Assembly (NCBI GenBank): GCA_035627375.1
Contig: DASPLX010000076.1
Coordinates: 1 to 59,156, forward strand
DNA: 59,156 bases
From: DASPLX01 sp035627375
Lineage (GTDB): Bacteria; Pseudomonadota; Gammaproteobacteria; Burkholderiales; Burkholderiaceae_D
Direction: 5' to 3'
Shown: positions 51,809 through 59,156 of the stretch, piece by piece
Layout of the letters: every line of letters starts with the position of its first letter
Numbering within the stretch: position 1 is the first letter of the stretch
Position numbers and translations under genes: made by a program
The notes under the pieces: generated by a model
Seen by the model: the letters and a program-made list of their open reading frames with translations, nothing else
Database searches by the model: none
What the model was told of the DNA's origin: nothing

Positions 51809-51832
51809 GAAGAATATCCGGGACAATGAGCG

Positions 51833-52396
51833 TTACATGAGAGAGCGCGGCGCCTCCGCCGTCTTGCTGCCGGCAAGATAATTGTTTTTGACACGCACGT
51901 AGTGCTCGGCGGAATAGCGCAGATAAGCGATCTCCTCTTCGGTCAGGAGGCGAACCTTCTCGACCGGTCGCCCGACGTACAGATATCCGCTCTCCAGCCG
52001 CTTGCCCGGTGGAACGAGGCTGCCGGCGCCGATCATGACTCGGCTCGACACGACGGCATCGTCCATGACGATGGTTCCCATCCCGACCAGGCATTCATCC
52101 TCGATCTTGCAGCCATGCAGGATCGCCGAATGTCCGATCGTGACGTAATCGCCGATGATCAAGGGCGAGCCCAGCGGTTTGCCGCCGGTCTTGTGCGAGA
52201 CATGGCACATCGCGAAATCCTGGATGTTGCTGCAGCGGCCGACGACGATATGGTTCACGTCGCCGCGCAGCACGGCATTGCACCAGACGGACGAATCCTC
52301 GCCGAGCCGCACGTCGCCGATGACGTACGCCGATTCATGGCAGAAGATTCCTTCCGCCAGGCGTGGAAAGGCATCCAGGTAATTGGAGAGCGGCAT
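51833..52396 (-). CDS. Gamma-carbonic anhydrase family protein (YrdA-like)
   Basis: 187 aa left-handed beta-helix with hexapeptide repeats (VIGDVRLGEDSSVWCNAVLRGDVNHI, TIGHSAILHGCKIEDECLVGMGTIVMDDAVVSSRVMIGAGSLVPPGKRLESGYLYVGRPV). The metal-ligand histidines are in CHVSH, TIGHSA and LHGC. It is close to E. coli YrdA; in vitro activity of this group varies. Four bases downstream of hisC and 24 upstream of tyrA, so it is embedded in the aromatic operon. Confidence 0.92.
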   Translation of the reverse strand: MPLSNYLDAFPRLAEGIFCHESAYVIGDVRLGEDSSVWCNAVLRGDVNHIVVGRCSNIQDFAMCHVSHKTGGKPLGSPLIIGDYVTIGHSAILHGCKIEDECLVGMGTIVMDDAVVSSRVMIGAGSLVPPGKRLESGYLYVGRPVEKVRLLTEEEIAYLRYSAEHYVRVKNNYLAGSKTAEAPRSLM

Positions 52397-52400
52397 CGGC

Positions 52401-53510
52401 TTATCGGCCCAGCACTTTCTTCAGCGCCGCGATGAACGCCGCGTTCTCTTCCGGCAGGCCGATCGAAATGCGCAGGTGCTTCGGCAAGCCGTAGTTGCCT
52501 ACCGGGCGCACGATGATGCCTTGCTTCAGCAATTCGAGATTCACGCGCGCGCCGGCGCCATCGTCATCGCCGACCTTGACCAGCACGAAATTGCCGTAGG
52601 ACGGCACATATTCGAGACCAAGCTCGCCGAAGGCTTGCGTCAACTGCTTGTAACCGTCGGCATTGATCTTCGCGCTCTTGGCGAGGAATTCCTTGTCGTT
52701 CAACGCGGCGATCGCCGCCGCCTGCGCCATCGAGTTGACGTTGAACGGCTGGCGAATGCGATTGAGCAAGTCCGTGACTGCCGGTTGCGCGATGCCGAAG
52801 CCGACGCGCAAGCCCGCCAGGCCATAAGCCTTGGACATCGTGCGCGACACGATCAGGTTCGGATAGCGGCGCACCCAGGCGATCGAGTCGTATTGCAGTT
52901 CGGGGGCGAGGTATTCGTTGTAGGCCTCGTCGAGGACGACCACCACCTGCGGCGGCACCTGGTCCAGGAATGCTTCGATCTCCGCCGCCGGCGTGAAGGT
53001 GCCGGTCGGATTGTTCGGATTGGCGATGAACACCAGCTTGGTATCCGGCGCGATCGCCTTGGCCATCGCAGGCAGATCGTGGCCGTAATTCTTTGCCGGC
53101 ACCACGATCGCGCGGCCGCCGACGGCTTGCGTCGCGAGCGGATAGACGGCGAAGGAATACTGCGCGAAGACGACCGACTGGCCCGGCTGCACGAAGGCGT
53201 GCGCCGCGAGTTCGAGGATGTCGTTGCTGCCGTTGCCGAGCGTGATCCAGTCGGCCGGCACGTCGAATTTCGACGTGATCGCCGCCTTCAGGTCGAAGCC
53301 GTTGGCGTCGGGATAGCGCGCCAGTTCGGCCATCGCCTGCAGCATCGCCTGCTTCGCCGAATCGGGCATGCCGAGCGGATTTTCATTCGAAGCGAGCTTC
53401 ACGATCTTCGCCTCGTCGAGGCCGAATTCGCGCGCGACTTCCGAGATGGGCTTGCCGCCCTGGTAAGGGGCGATGGCGCGAATGTAATCTGGACCGAACT
53501 GGATGGACAT
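52401..53510 (-). CDS. hisC: Histidinol-phosphate/aromatic aminotransferase
   Basis: 369 aa from ATG 53510 (MSIQFGPDYIRAIAPYQGGKPIS). Fold-type I PLP enzyme: LASNENPLGMPDSAKQAM, NPNNPTGTFTPAAEIEAFLD, VLDEAYNEYL, and the PLP Lys in SRTMSKAYGLAGLRVGF (about 230). HisC family. Its position beside pheA and tyrA supports an aromatic aminotransferase role (phenylalanine/tyrosine) in addition to, or instead of, histidine synthesis. Confidence 0.9.
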   Translation of the reverse strand: MSIQFGPDYIRAIAPYQGGKPISEVAREFGLDEAKIVKLASNENPLGMPDSAKQAMLQAMAELARYPDANGFDLKAAITSKFDVPADWITLGNGSNDILELAAHAFVQPGQSVVFAQYSFAVYPLATQAVGGRAIVVPAKNYGHDLPAMAKAIAPDTKLVFIANPNNPTGTFTPAAEIEAFLDQVPPQVVVVLDEAYNEYLAPELQYDSIAWVRRYPNLIVSRTMSKAYGLAGLRVGFGIAQPAVTDLLNRIRQPFNVNSMAQAAAIAALNDKEFLAKSAKINADGYKQLTQAFGELGLEYVPSYGNFVLVKVGDDDGAGARVNLELLKQGIIVRPVGNYGLPKHLRISIGLPEENAAFIAALKKVLGR

Positions 53511-53581
53511 CAAAAACTCCACTGAACAAGGATTGCCTCTTCCTTCCCGCATGAGGAAGGAAACTCAACGAAATAATGCGC

Positions 53582-54661
53582 TCACAACGAGCTGGACGGA
53601 TATGACCCGAGTATCTTGAAGAATGCCGCGTTCCGCTTCAACTCCGCCAGTCCGCGCGCGACCTTCTCGTCCTGCCGATGGCCTTCGACATCGACATAGA
53701 AATAGTATTCCCAGGTCCCGATGCGCGCCGGACGCGATTCGAAGCGCGTCATCGACACGCCATGATTCGCCAGCGGCGCCAGCAAGTTGTAGACGGCGCC
53801 CGCCTTGTTCGGCACCGCCAGCACGAGCGACGTCTGGTCGCAACCGGAGGGGCCCGGCTGCATCTTGCCGATCACGGCAAAGCGCGTGCGGTTATGCGGA
53901 TCGTCCTGGATATGCGCCTTGACGACGGCGAGATCGTACTTCTGGCCGGCAATTTCGCCGGCGATCGCCGCCGCGGTCGGGTCCTCGCTCGCGATGCGCG
54001 CCGCCTCGCCGTTGGAGGCGACGGCCTGGCGTTCGACGTTCGGATAATTCAGATTCAACCAGACCTGGCATTGCGCGAGCGCCTGCGAATGGGCGCAAAT
54101 GCGCTTGATGCCATCCATCGTGCCCGACTTCGTCATCAGGCTGTGGTGCACGGCGATCGACAGCTCGCCGCTGATCGAGAGCGTCGTCTGCAGCAGCAGG
54201 TCGAGCGTGCGGTTGATCGCGCCCTCCGTCGAATTCTCGACCGGCACCACGCCGAAATCGGCGGTCCCGGCTTCGGTGGCGCGGAACACTTCGTCGATGG
54301 AGGCGCACGGCAGGCTTTCGATCGCGTGGCCGAATTGCTGATAGACGGCCTGCTCGCTGAAGGTGCCGGCCGGGCCCAGATAAGCCACGATGACGCGGCG
54401 CTCGAGCGCGCGGCATGACGACATGATCTCGCGAAAGATCAGCTGGACGTCGCCGCTGTCGAGCGGCCCGGGATTGAGGTCGGCGACCTTGCGCAGCACC
54501 TGCGCCTCGCGCTCCGGACGGAACACCGGCGCGTTGGTTTCGGCCTTGACGTGGCCGACTTCCTGCGCGACGCGGGCGCGCTGATTCAAGAGATCGAGGA
54601 TTTGCGCGTCGATCGAGTCGATCTTTTCGCGCAGCGGTTTGAGTTTGTCGTCCGTGCTCAT
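53582..54661 (-). CDS. pheA: Chorismate mutase/prephenate dehydratase (P-protein)
   Basis: 359 aa from ATG 54661 (MSTDDKLKPLREKIDSIDAQILDLLNQR); ATG 54676 (MAFET) is an alternative with GTGGA upstream. Domain order: AroQ chorismate mutase (about 5-85), prephenate dehydratase (about 95-275, with the TRFAVIG motif), ACT domain (about 285-355, with ESRPARIGTWEYYFYVD), the phenylalanine-binding regulatory part. Makes phenylpyruvate from chorismate. Confidence 0.94.
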   Translation of the reverse strand: MSTDDKLKPLREKIDSIDAQILDLLNQRARVAQEVGHVKAETNAPVFRPEREAQVLRKVADLNPGPLDSGDVQLIFREIMSSCRALERRVIVAYLGPAGTFSEQAVYQQFGHAIESLPCASIDEVFRATEAGTADFGVVPVENSTEGAINRTLDLLLQTTLSISGELSIAVHHSLMTKSGTMDGIKRICAHSQALAQCQVWLNLNYPNVERQAVASNGEAARIASEDPTAAAIAGEIAGQKYDLAVVKAHIQDDPHNRTRFAVIGKMQPGPSGCDQTSLVLAVPNKAGAVYNLLAPLANHGVSMTRFESRPARIGTWEYYFYVDVEGHRQDEKVARGLAELKRNAAFFKILGSYPSSSL

Positions 54662-54751
54662 GGTTTCGAAAGCCATTCCACGGCAACCGGAACGCAATGC
54701 CACCCACTCCATCATGGCGTCGAGTCCCGGCATGCGCCGGAACGGCTGTAT

Positions 54752-55843
54752 TTAGCCGTGCGTCTTTTCGAATTCGCGCAGGTATTCCACCAGCGCCTGT
54801 ACACCTTCGATCGGCATCGCGTTGTAAATCGATGCCCGCATACCGCCGACGGACTTGTGGCCCTTGAGCTGGAGCAGGCCGCGCTCTTTCGCGCCGGCCA
54901 GGAAAGCGGTATTCAACGTTTCGTCGCGCAGGAAGAACGGTACGTTCATGCGCGAGCGGTCATTCTTCTCGACCTTGGTCTCATAGAAACCGGTCGAATC
55001 CAGATAGTCATACAACAGTTTCGCCTTGGCGATATTGCGTTCTTCCATCGCCGCCACGCCGCCCTGGCGCTTGAGCCACTGGAACACCAGGCCCGCGATG
55101 TAGATCGCATAGGTCGGCGGCGTGTTGTACATCGAATCGTGTTCGGCGACCAGCGTCCAGTCGAACGCCGACGGGCAGATCGGCAGCTGATGCCCGAGCA
55201 GATCCTCGCGCACGATCACGATGGTAAGACCGGCAGGTCCGATGTTCTTCTGCGCGCCGGCGAAAATGGCGCCGTATCGCGAGACCTCGACCGGGCGCGA
55301 CAAGATATGCGAAGACATGTCCGCCACCAGCGGAACGTCGCCGACCTCGGGCACGAAATGGTATTCCACGCCGTCGATGGTCTCGTTCGTGCAGAGATGG
55401 ACATAGGCTGCGTCCTTGGTCAGCTGCCAGGTATCGCGCGGCGGCACGCGCGAGAACCGGCTCGCCTCGCTCGATGCGGCGATATTCACGTTGGCGTACT
55501 TCGCCGCTTCCTTGGCCGACTTCTTGGTCCAGGTGCCGGTGACCACCACGTCGACGGTCGCCGGCTGCGCCTTGCGGCCGACCAGGTTGAGCGGCACGAT
55601 GGCGTTCTCGCCGATGCCGCCGCCTTGCAGGAACAGGATCTTGTAGTTTTCCGGTACGGCGAGCAGTTCGCGCAGGTCGCGCACCGCGTTCTCGTGGATC
55701 GAGATGAACTCGGGACCGCGGTGGCTCATCTCCATGACCGACATGCCGCTGCCGTGCCAGTCGAGCATTTCCTCGGCGGCCTGCTTCAGCACTTCCTTCG
55801 GCAGGACGGCCGGTCCGGCGGAGAAGTTATAGACCTGCGTCAT
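54752..55843 (-). CDS. serC: Phosphoserine aminotransferase
   Basis: 363 aa. MTQVYNFSAGPAVLPKEVLKQAAEEMLDW, HRGPEFISIHENA, NYKILFLQGGG, VCTNETIDGVEYHF-like segment and the PLP Lys in FAGAQKNIGPAGLTIVIV (about 197). It makes phosphoserine and also serves pyridoxal phosphate synthesis. Its ATG overlaps the gyrA stop by one base (TAATG). Confidence 0.96.
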   Translation of the reverse strand: MTQVYNFSAGPAVLPKEVLKQAAEEMLDWHGSGMSVMEMSHRGPEFISIHENAVRDLRELLAVPENYKILFLQGGGIGENAIVPLNLVGRKAQPATVDVVVTGTWTKKSAKEAAKYANVNIAASSEASRFSRVPPRDTWQLTKDAAYVHLCTNETIDGVEYHFVPEVGDVPLVADMSSHILSRPVEVSRYGAIFAGAQKNIGPAGLTIVIVREDLLGHQLPICPSAFDWTLVAEHDSMYNTPPTYAIYIAGLVFQWLKRQGGVAAMEERNIAKAKLLYDYLDSTGFYETKVEKNDRSRMNVPFFLRDETLNTAFLAGAKERGLLQLKGHKSVGGMRASIYNAMPIEGVQALVEYLREFEKTHG

Positions 55844-58488
55844 TACGCCTCCGTCTCTCCTGCCGTGTTGCCGGCCTCGGCATTGCCCGCATCGGCTTCC
55901 TCCTCGTCCACATCGGACTCGACGATGCGCTGCAGGCCGGACAGCTTGGTTCCGTCTTCCACGGCGATCAGCGTCACGCCTTGCGTCGCGCGGCCCATCT
56001 CGCGGATTTCGGCGACGCGCGTCCTGATCAGCACGCCGCCGGTGGTGATCAGCATGATCTCATGGCGCTCCTCGACCAGGGTGGCGGCGACCACCTTGCC
56101 GTTGCGCTCGCTGGTCTGGATCGCGATCATGCCCTTGGTGCCGCGGCCGTGGCGCGTGTATTCGGTGATCGGCGTGCGCTTGCCGTAACCGTTCTCGGTC
56201 GCCGTCAGCACCGATTGCTGCTCGTTCTCGGCGACCAGCAATGCGATGACCTGCTGGCCGTCCTCCAGGCTCATGCCGCGCACGCCGCGCGCCGTGCGGC
56301 CCATCGGGCGCACATCGTTCTCGTCGAAGCGCACCGCCTTGCCGGCGTCGGAGAACAGCATCACGTCGTGCTTGCCGTCGGTCAGCGCGGCGCCGATCAG
56401 ATAATCGCCCTCGTCGAGGTCGACCGCGATGATGCCGGCCTTGCGCGGATTGGAGAATTCTGTCAACGGCGTCTTCTTCACGGTGCCGAGCGAAGTCGCC
56501 ATGAAGACGTAATGGTCCTCCGGGAAGCTGCGGTTCTCGCCCGACAGCGGCAGCACCACGGTGATCTTCTCGCCGTCCTGCAGCGGGAACATGTTGACGA
56601 TCGGCTTGCCGCGCGAGTTGCGCGAGCCTTGCGGCACTTCCCACACCTTGAGCCAGTACATGCGGCCGCGGTTGGAGAAGCACAGGATGTAATCGTGCGT
56701 GTTGCCGATGAAGATCTGGTCGATCCAGTCGTCTTCCTTGGTCGCCATCGCCTGCTTGCCGCGACCGCCGCGCTTCTGGGCGCGGTATTCGGAAACCGGC
56801 TGCGCCTTCATGTAGCCGGCGTGCGACAGGGTGACCACCATGTCTTGCGGAGCGATCAGGTCTTCGGTGGCGAGGTCGCTGGTGTTCAGTTCGATCGTCG
56901 AGCGGCGCACATCCTTGTTGCCTTCGCCGTACTCGAGCTTGGCCGCGTTCAGCTCGTCGGAAATGATCGCGGTGACGCGCTCCGGCTTGGCGAGGATGTC
57001 GAGCAGATCGGCGATCTGCGCCATGACATCCTTGTATTCGTTGACGATCTTGTCCTGCTCGAGGCCGGTCAGACGCTGCAGGCGCATCTGCAGGATCTCC
57101 TGCGCCTGGTCGTCCGACAGCTTGTAGAGGCCGTCGGATTGCATGCCGTAGTGCTTCGGCAGGTTCTCCGGACGGAAGGCGTCGATGCCGCCGACGTTCT
57201 CGGAACCGGTGCGCGCCAGCATCTCGCGGACCAGCGACGAATCCCAGGCGCGCGCCATCAATTCGGCTTTCGCGATCGGCGGCGTCGGCGCGGCCTTGAT
57301 GATCGCGATGAAGTCGTCGATGTTCGCCAGGGCGACCGCCAGGCCTTCCAATACGTGGCCGCGCTCGCGCGCCTTGCGCAGTTCGAACACGGTGCGGCGC
57401 GTGACGACTTCGCGGCGATGCGACAGGAAGCACTCCAGCATCTGCTTCAGGTTAAGCAGCTTCGGCTGGCCGTCGACCAGCGCGACCATGTTCATGCCGA
57501 AGGTGTCCTGCAGCTGCGTCTGCTTGTACAGATTGTTGAGCACGACTTCCGGAACTTCGCCGCGCTTCAATTCGATCACGACGCGCATGCCCGACTTGTC
57601 GGATTCGTCGCGGATGTCGGAAATGCCTTCCAGCTTCTTCTCGCGCACCAGCTCGGCGATGCGCTCGAGCAGCGACTTCTTGTTGACCTGGTAGGGCAGC
57701 TCGTCGACGATGATCGCGGTCCGGCCCTCGCGGCCGAATTCCTCGAAATGGGTCTTGGCGCGCATCACCACGCGGCCGCGGCCGGTGCGATAGCCTTCGC
57801 GCACGCCGGAAACGCCGTAAATGATGCCGGCGGTCGGGAAATCCGGCGCCGGGATGATTTCGATCAGCTCATCGACGGAGCATTGCGGATTGCGCAGCAC
57901 GTGCAGCGCGCCGTTGACGACTTCGGTGATGTTGTGCGGCGGGATATTGGTCGCCATGCCGACCGCGATGCCGGACGCGCCGTTGATCAGGAGATTCGGG
58001 ATGCGCGTGGGCAGCACCGACGGCTCCTTCTCCTTGCCGTCGTAGTTCGGCACGAAATCGACGGTTTCCTTCTCGATGTCGGCCAGCAGTTCGCTCGATA
58101 TCTTGTCCAGGCGGCACTCGGTGTAACGCATCGCCGCGGCATTGTCGCCGTCGACCGAGCCGAAGTTGCCCTGGCCGTCGACCAGCGTATAGCGCAGCGA
58201 GAAATCCTGCGCCATGCGCACCAGCGTGTCGTAGATCGCCTGGTCGCCGTGCGGATGGTATTTACCCATCACCTCGCCGACCACGCGGGCGCACTTGACG
58301 TAGGGGCGGTTCCAGACGTTGTTCGTCTCGTGCATCGCATAGAGCACGCGGCGGTGCACCGGCTTCAGGCCGTCGCGCACGTCGGGAAGAGCGCGCCCCA
58401 CGATCACGCTCATGGCGTAATCGAGGTAACTCTTGCGCATCTCTTCTTCGAGGGAAATCGGGATAGTCTCTTTAGCGAATTGATCCAT
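55843..58488 (-). CDS. gyrA: DNA gyrase subunit A
   Basis: 881 aa from ATG 58488 (MDQFAKETIPISLEEEMRKSYLDYAMSVIVGRALP). The catalytic Tyr is in AAAMRYTECRL (residue 122). The C-terminal beta-pinwheel has the GyrA box QKRGGRGKQ (QRGGKG in E. coli). In the quinolone-resistance region the sequence is YHPHGDQAIYDTLVRM: residue 83 is Gln (Ser in E. coli) and residue 87 is Asp. The C-terminus is acidic (DVDEEEADAGN). Head of the serC-pheA-hisC-tyrA-aroA block; the sequence upstream (58489-58772) shows no gene. Confidence 0.97.
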   Translation of the reverse strand: MDQFAKETIPISLEEEMRKSYLDYAMSVIVGRALPDVRDGLKPVHRRVLYAMHETNNVWNRPYVKCARVVGEVMGKYHPHGDQAIYDTLVRMAQDFSLRYTLVDGQGNFGSVDGDNAAAMRYTECRLDKISSELLADIEKETVDFVPNYDGKEKEPSVLPTRIPNLLINGASGIAVGMATNIPPHNITEVVNGALHVLRNPQCSVDELIEIIPAPDFPTAGIIYGVSGVREGYRTGRGRVVMRAKTHFEEFGREGRTAIIVDELPYQVNKKSLLERIAELVREKKLEGISDIRDESDKSGMRVVIELKRGEVPEVVLNNLYKQTQLQDTFGMNMVALVDGQPKLLNLKQMLECFLSHRREVVTRRTVFELRKARERGHVLEGLAVALANIDDFIAIIKAAPTPPIAKAELMARAWDSSLVREMLARTGSENVGGIDAFRPENLPKHYGMQSDGLYKLSDDQAQEILQMRLQRLTGLEQDKIVNEYKDVMAQIADLLDILAKPERVTAIISDELNAAKLEYGEGNKDVRRSTIELNTSDLATEDLIAPQDMVVTLSHAGYMKAQPVSEYRAQKRGGRGKQAMATKEDDWIDQIFIGNTHDYILCFSNRGRMYWLKVWEVPQGSRNSRGKPIVNMFPLQDGEKITVVLPLSGENRSFPEDHYVFMATSLGTVKKTPLTEFSNPRKAGIIAVDLDEGDYLIGAALTDGKHDVMLFSDAGKAVRFDENDVRPMGRTARGVRGMSLEDGQQVIALLVAENEQQSVLTATENGYGKRTPITEYTRHGRGTKGMIAIQTSERNGKVVAATLVEERHEIMLITTGGVLIRTRVAEIREMGRATQGVTLIAVEDGTKLSGLQRIVESDVDEEEADAGNAEAGNTAGETEA

Positions 58489-58696
58489 TATGCGAGCCGG
58501 GTGGCTGGTTGATTCGGTTGACTGTCGAGCGCCGCAGCCTTGTGGGCAGGACGGCATGCCAAACCTTGGATTTTACCACGCGGACGGGCATCAACTTTGC
58601 TTTTGGCTTGTGCCGAAACCTCGTTTCGGCGCCGGCCGCGAACCGTGCCGCCGTCGGCGCCTTGAGCTAACGCCAATTGGCATCCCAAAGACAGTC

Positions 58697-58723
58697 TTGC
58701 ACAAGAAAAACATGCTCTAATAC
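58697..58723 (+). promoter_or_regulatory. Possible promoter of OmpA-family gene
   Basis: TTGCAC (58697-58702) and TAATAC (58718-58723) with a 15-base spacer, 50 bases before the start. Spacing is short for sigma-70, so this is tentative. Confidence 0.3.
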
Positions 58724-58772
58724 ATGCCGCAACGACAAGAAGGGTTCGGGACAACTAAAGAGAGGGGCCACC

Positions 58773-59156
58773 ATGCTGAAAAAGATTGCTGCCGTACTCA
58801 TCGCTTGCGCCGCAAGCAGCGCCCTGGCGCAAACCGACATCAAGGCCAAGACGCCGAACAGCGCCTATCTGCAGGACGGGCGTGGCGTCATCACCCGCTC
58901 GGGGACCGGATTATGCTGGCGCGCCGGCTACTGGACCCCGGCCGACGCGGTACCCGGTTGCGACGGCGAACTCGCGCCGCCGGTACAGAAGCCGACCGCG
59001 CCTCCGGTCGCCGTGACTCCTCCGCCCCCGCCGCCTCCGCCGCCGGCGCCGCCCAAGCGCTGCGATTTCTCGGTGACGCTTGCCAACGACGAGACCTTCA
59101 CTTTCAACAAGGCGGAATTGACGGATGCCGCCAGGAAGCGCATCGATGACACCGTG
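58773..59156 (+). CDS. OmpA-family outer membrane protein, 5' part
   Basis: 128 codons to the window end. ATG 58773 with AGAGAGGGG upstream. Signal peptide 1-19 (MLKKIAAVLIACAASSALA). Mature N-terminus includes YLQDGRGVITRSGTGLCWRAGYW, followed by a proline-rich linker (VTPPPPPPPPPAPP, about residues 81-94) and the start of an OmpA C-terminal peptidoglycan-binding domain (CDFSVTLANDETFTFNKAELTDAARKRIDD). This short form (no beta-barrel) is common in Burkholderiales, next to gyrA. The 3' end is missing. Confidence 0.88.
   Translation, partial: MLKKIAAVLIACAASSALAQTDIKAKTPNSAYLQDGRGVITRSGTGLCWRAGYWTPADAVPGCDGELAPPVQKPTAPPVAVTPPPPPPPPPAPPKRCDFSVTLANDETFTFNKAELTDAARKRIDDTV

Noticed and set aside
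55981..58512. 843-aa plus-strand open frame opposite gyrA
   Set aside because: Antisense shadow of gyrA with skewed composition and no recognisable motif.

Overview
The window looks like chromosomal DNA of a high-GC betaproteobacterium of the order Burkholderiales, most likely family Oxalobacteraceae (Herbaspirillum/Collimonas-like). This is an inference from gene order and protein character: the run gyrA-serC-pheA-hisC-(gamma-carbonic anhydrase)-tyrA-aroA-cmk-rpsA-ihfB-lapA-lapB-ugd-hldA, rpsT divergent from murJ, a CIRCE-controlled groESL operon, and an OmpA-family gene upstream of and divergent from gyrA. No phage, insertion sequence with transposase, CRISPR array or rRNA was seen. One tRNA (Arg, CCT anticodon) is present.

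Layout. 0-3 kb: 3' part of a HupE/UreJ-like gene coupled to a TPR lipoprotein-like/secreted gene, then two paralogous tiny secreted Ser/Ala-repeat proteins that share upstream elements and terminators, then a DUF192 protein. 3-8 kb: rpsT, murJ, a SirB1-type transglutaminase-like protein, the ABC-F ATPase Uup and an unknown 118-aa protein. 8-11.6 kb: an operon of a secreted unknown protein and a secreted papain-like cysteine protease, divergent from a MocR/GntR-type regulator whose aminotransferase domain has lost the PLP lysine. 11.6-14.3 kb: tRNA-Arg, an SPFH/band-7 membrane protein paired with a ribbon-helix-helix protein, and a cysteine-synthase-family enzyme. 14.4-16.6 kb: groES-groEL with an RpoH-like promoter and a perfect CIRCE. 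16.7-21.5 kb: a secreted subtilase with DUF4214 modules and the malic enzyme MaeB. 21.6-31 kb: an Old Yellow Enzyme and a trans-4-hydroxy-L-proline catabolic cluster (epimerase, three-subunit D-hydroxyproline dehydrogenase, deaminase, alpha-ketoglutarate semialdehyde dehydrogenase) with an AraC/PAS and a GntR regulator. 31-40 kb: enoyl-CoA hydratase, YlqF GTPase, HDAC-like amidohydrolase, a MoxR-DUF58-transglutaminase-MltB operon, YaeQ and DUF1415 proteins. 40-42.6 kb: a small HTH protein behind an AT-rich leader, cysM, a MITE-like inverted repeat and comEA with a Ser/Ala tail. 42.6-58.5 kb: the long minus-strand supraoperon for aromatic amino acids, translation and LPS assembly. 58.5 kb to the end: the 5' part of an OmpA-family gene.

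Working together: the hydroxyproline genes form one pathway from trans-4-hydroxy-L-proline to alpha-ketoglutarate; serC/pheA/hisC/tyrA/aroA supply aromatic amino acids and serine and are co-transcribed with cmk, rpsA and ihfB; lapA/lapB, ugd and hldA serve the outer membrane. The most unusual parts are the duplicated Ser/Ala-repeat secreted proteins with conserved cis-elements (a third such tail sits on ComEA), the PLP-lysine-less MocR protein next to a secreted protease operon, and the SPFH/RHH pair with a palindromic candidate operator. Functions come from reading translated motifs; no database search was run.
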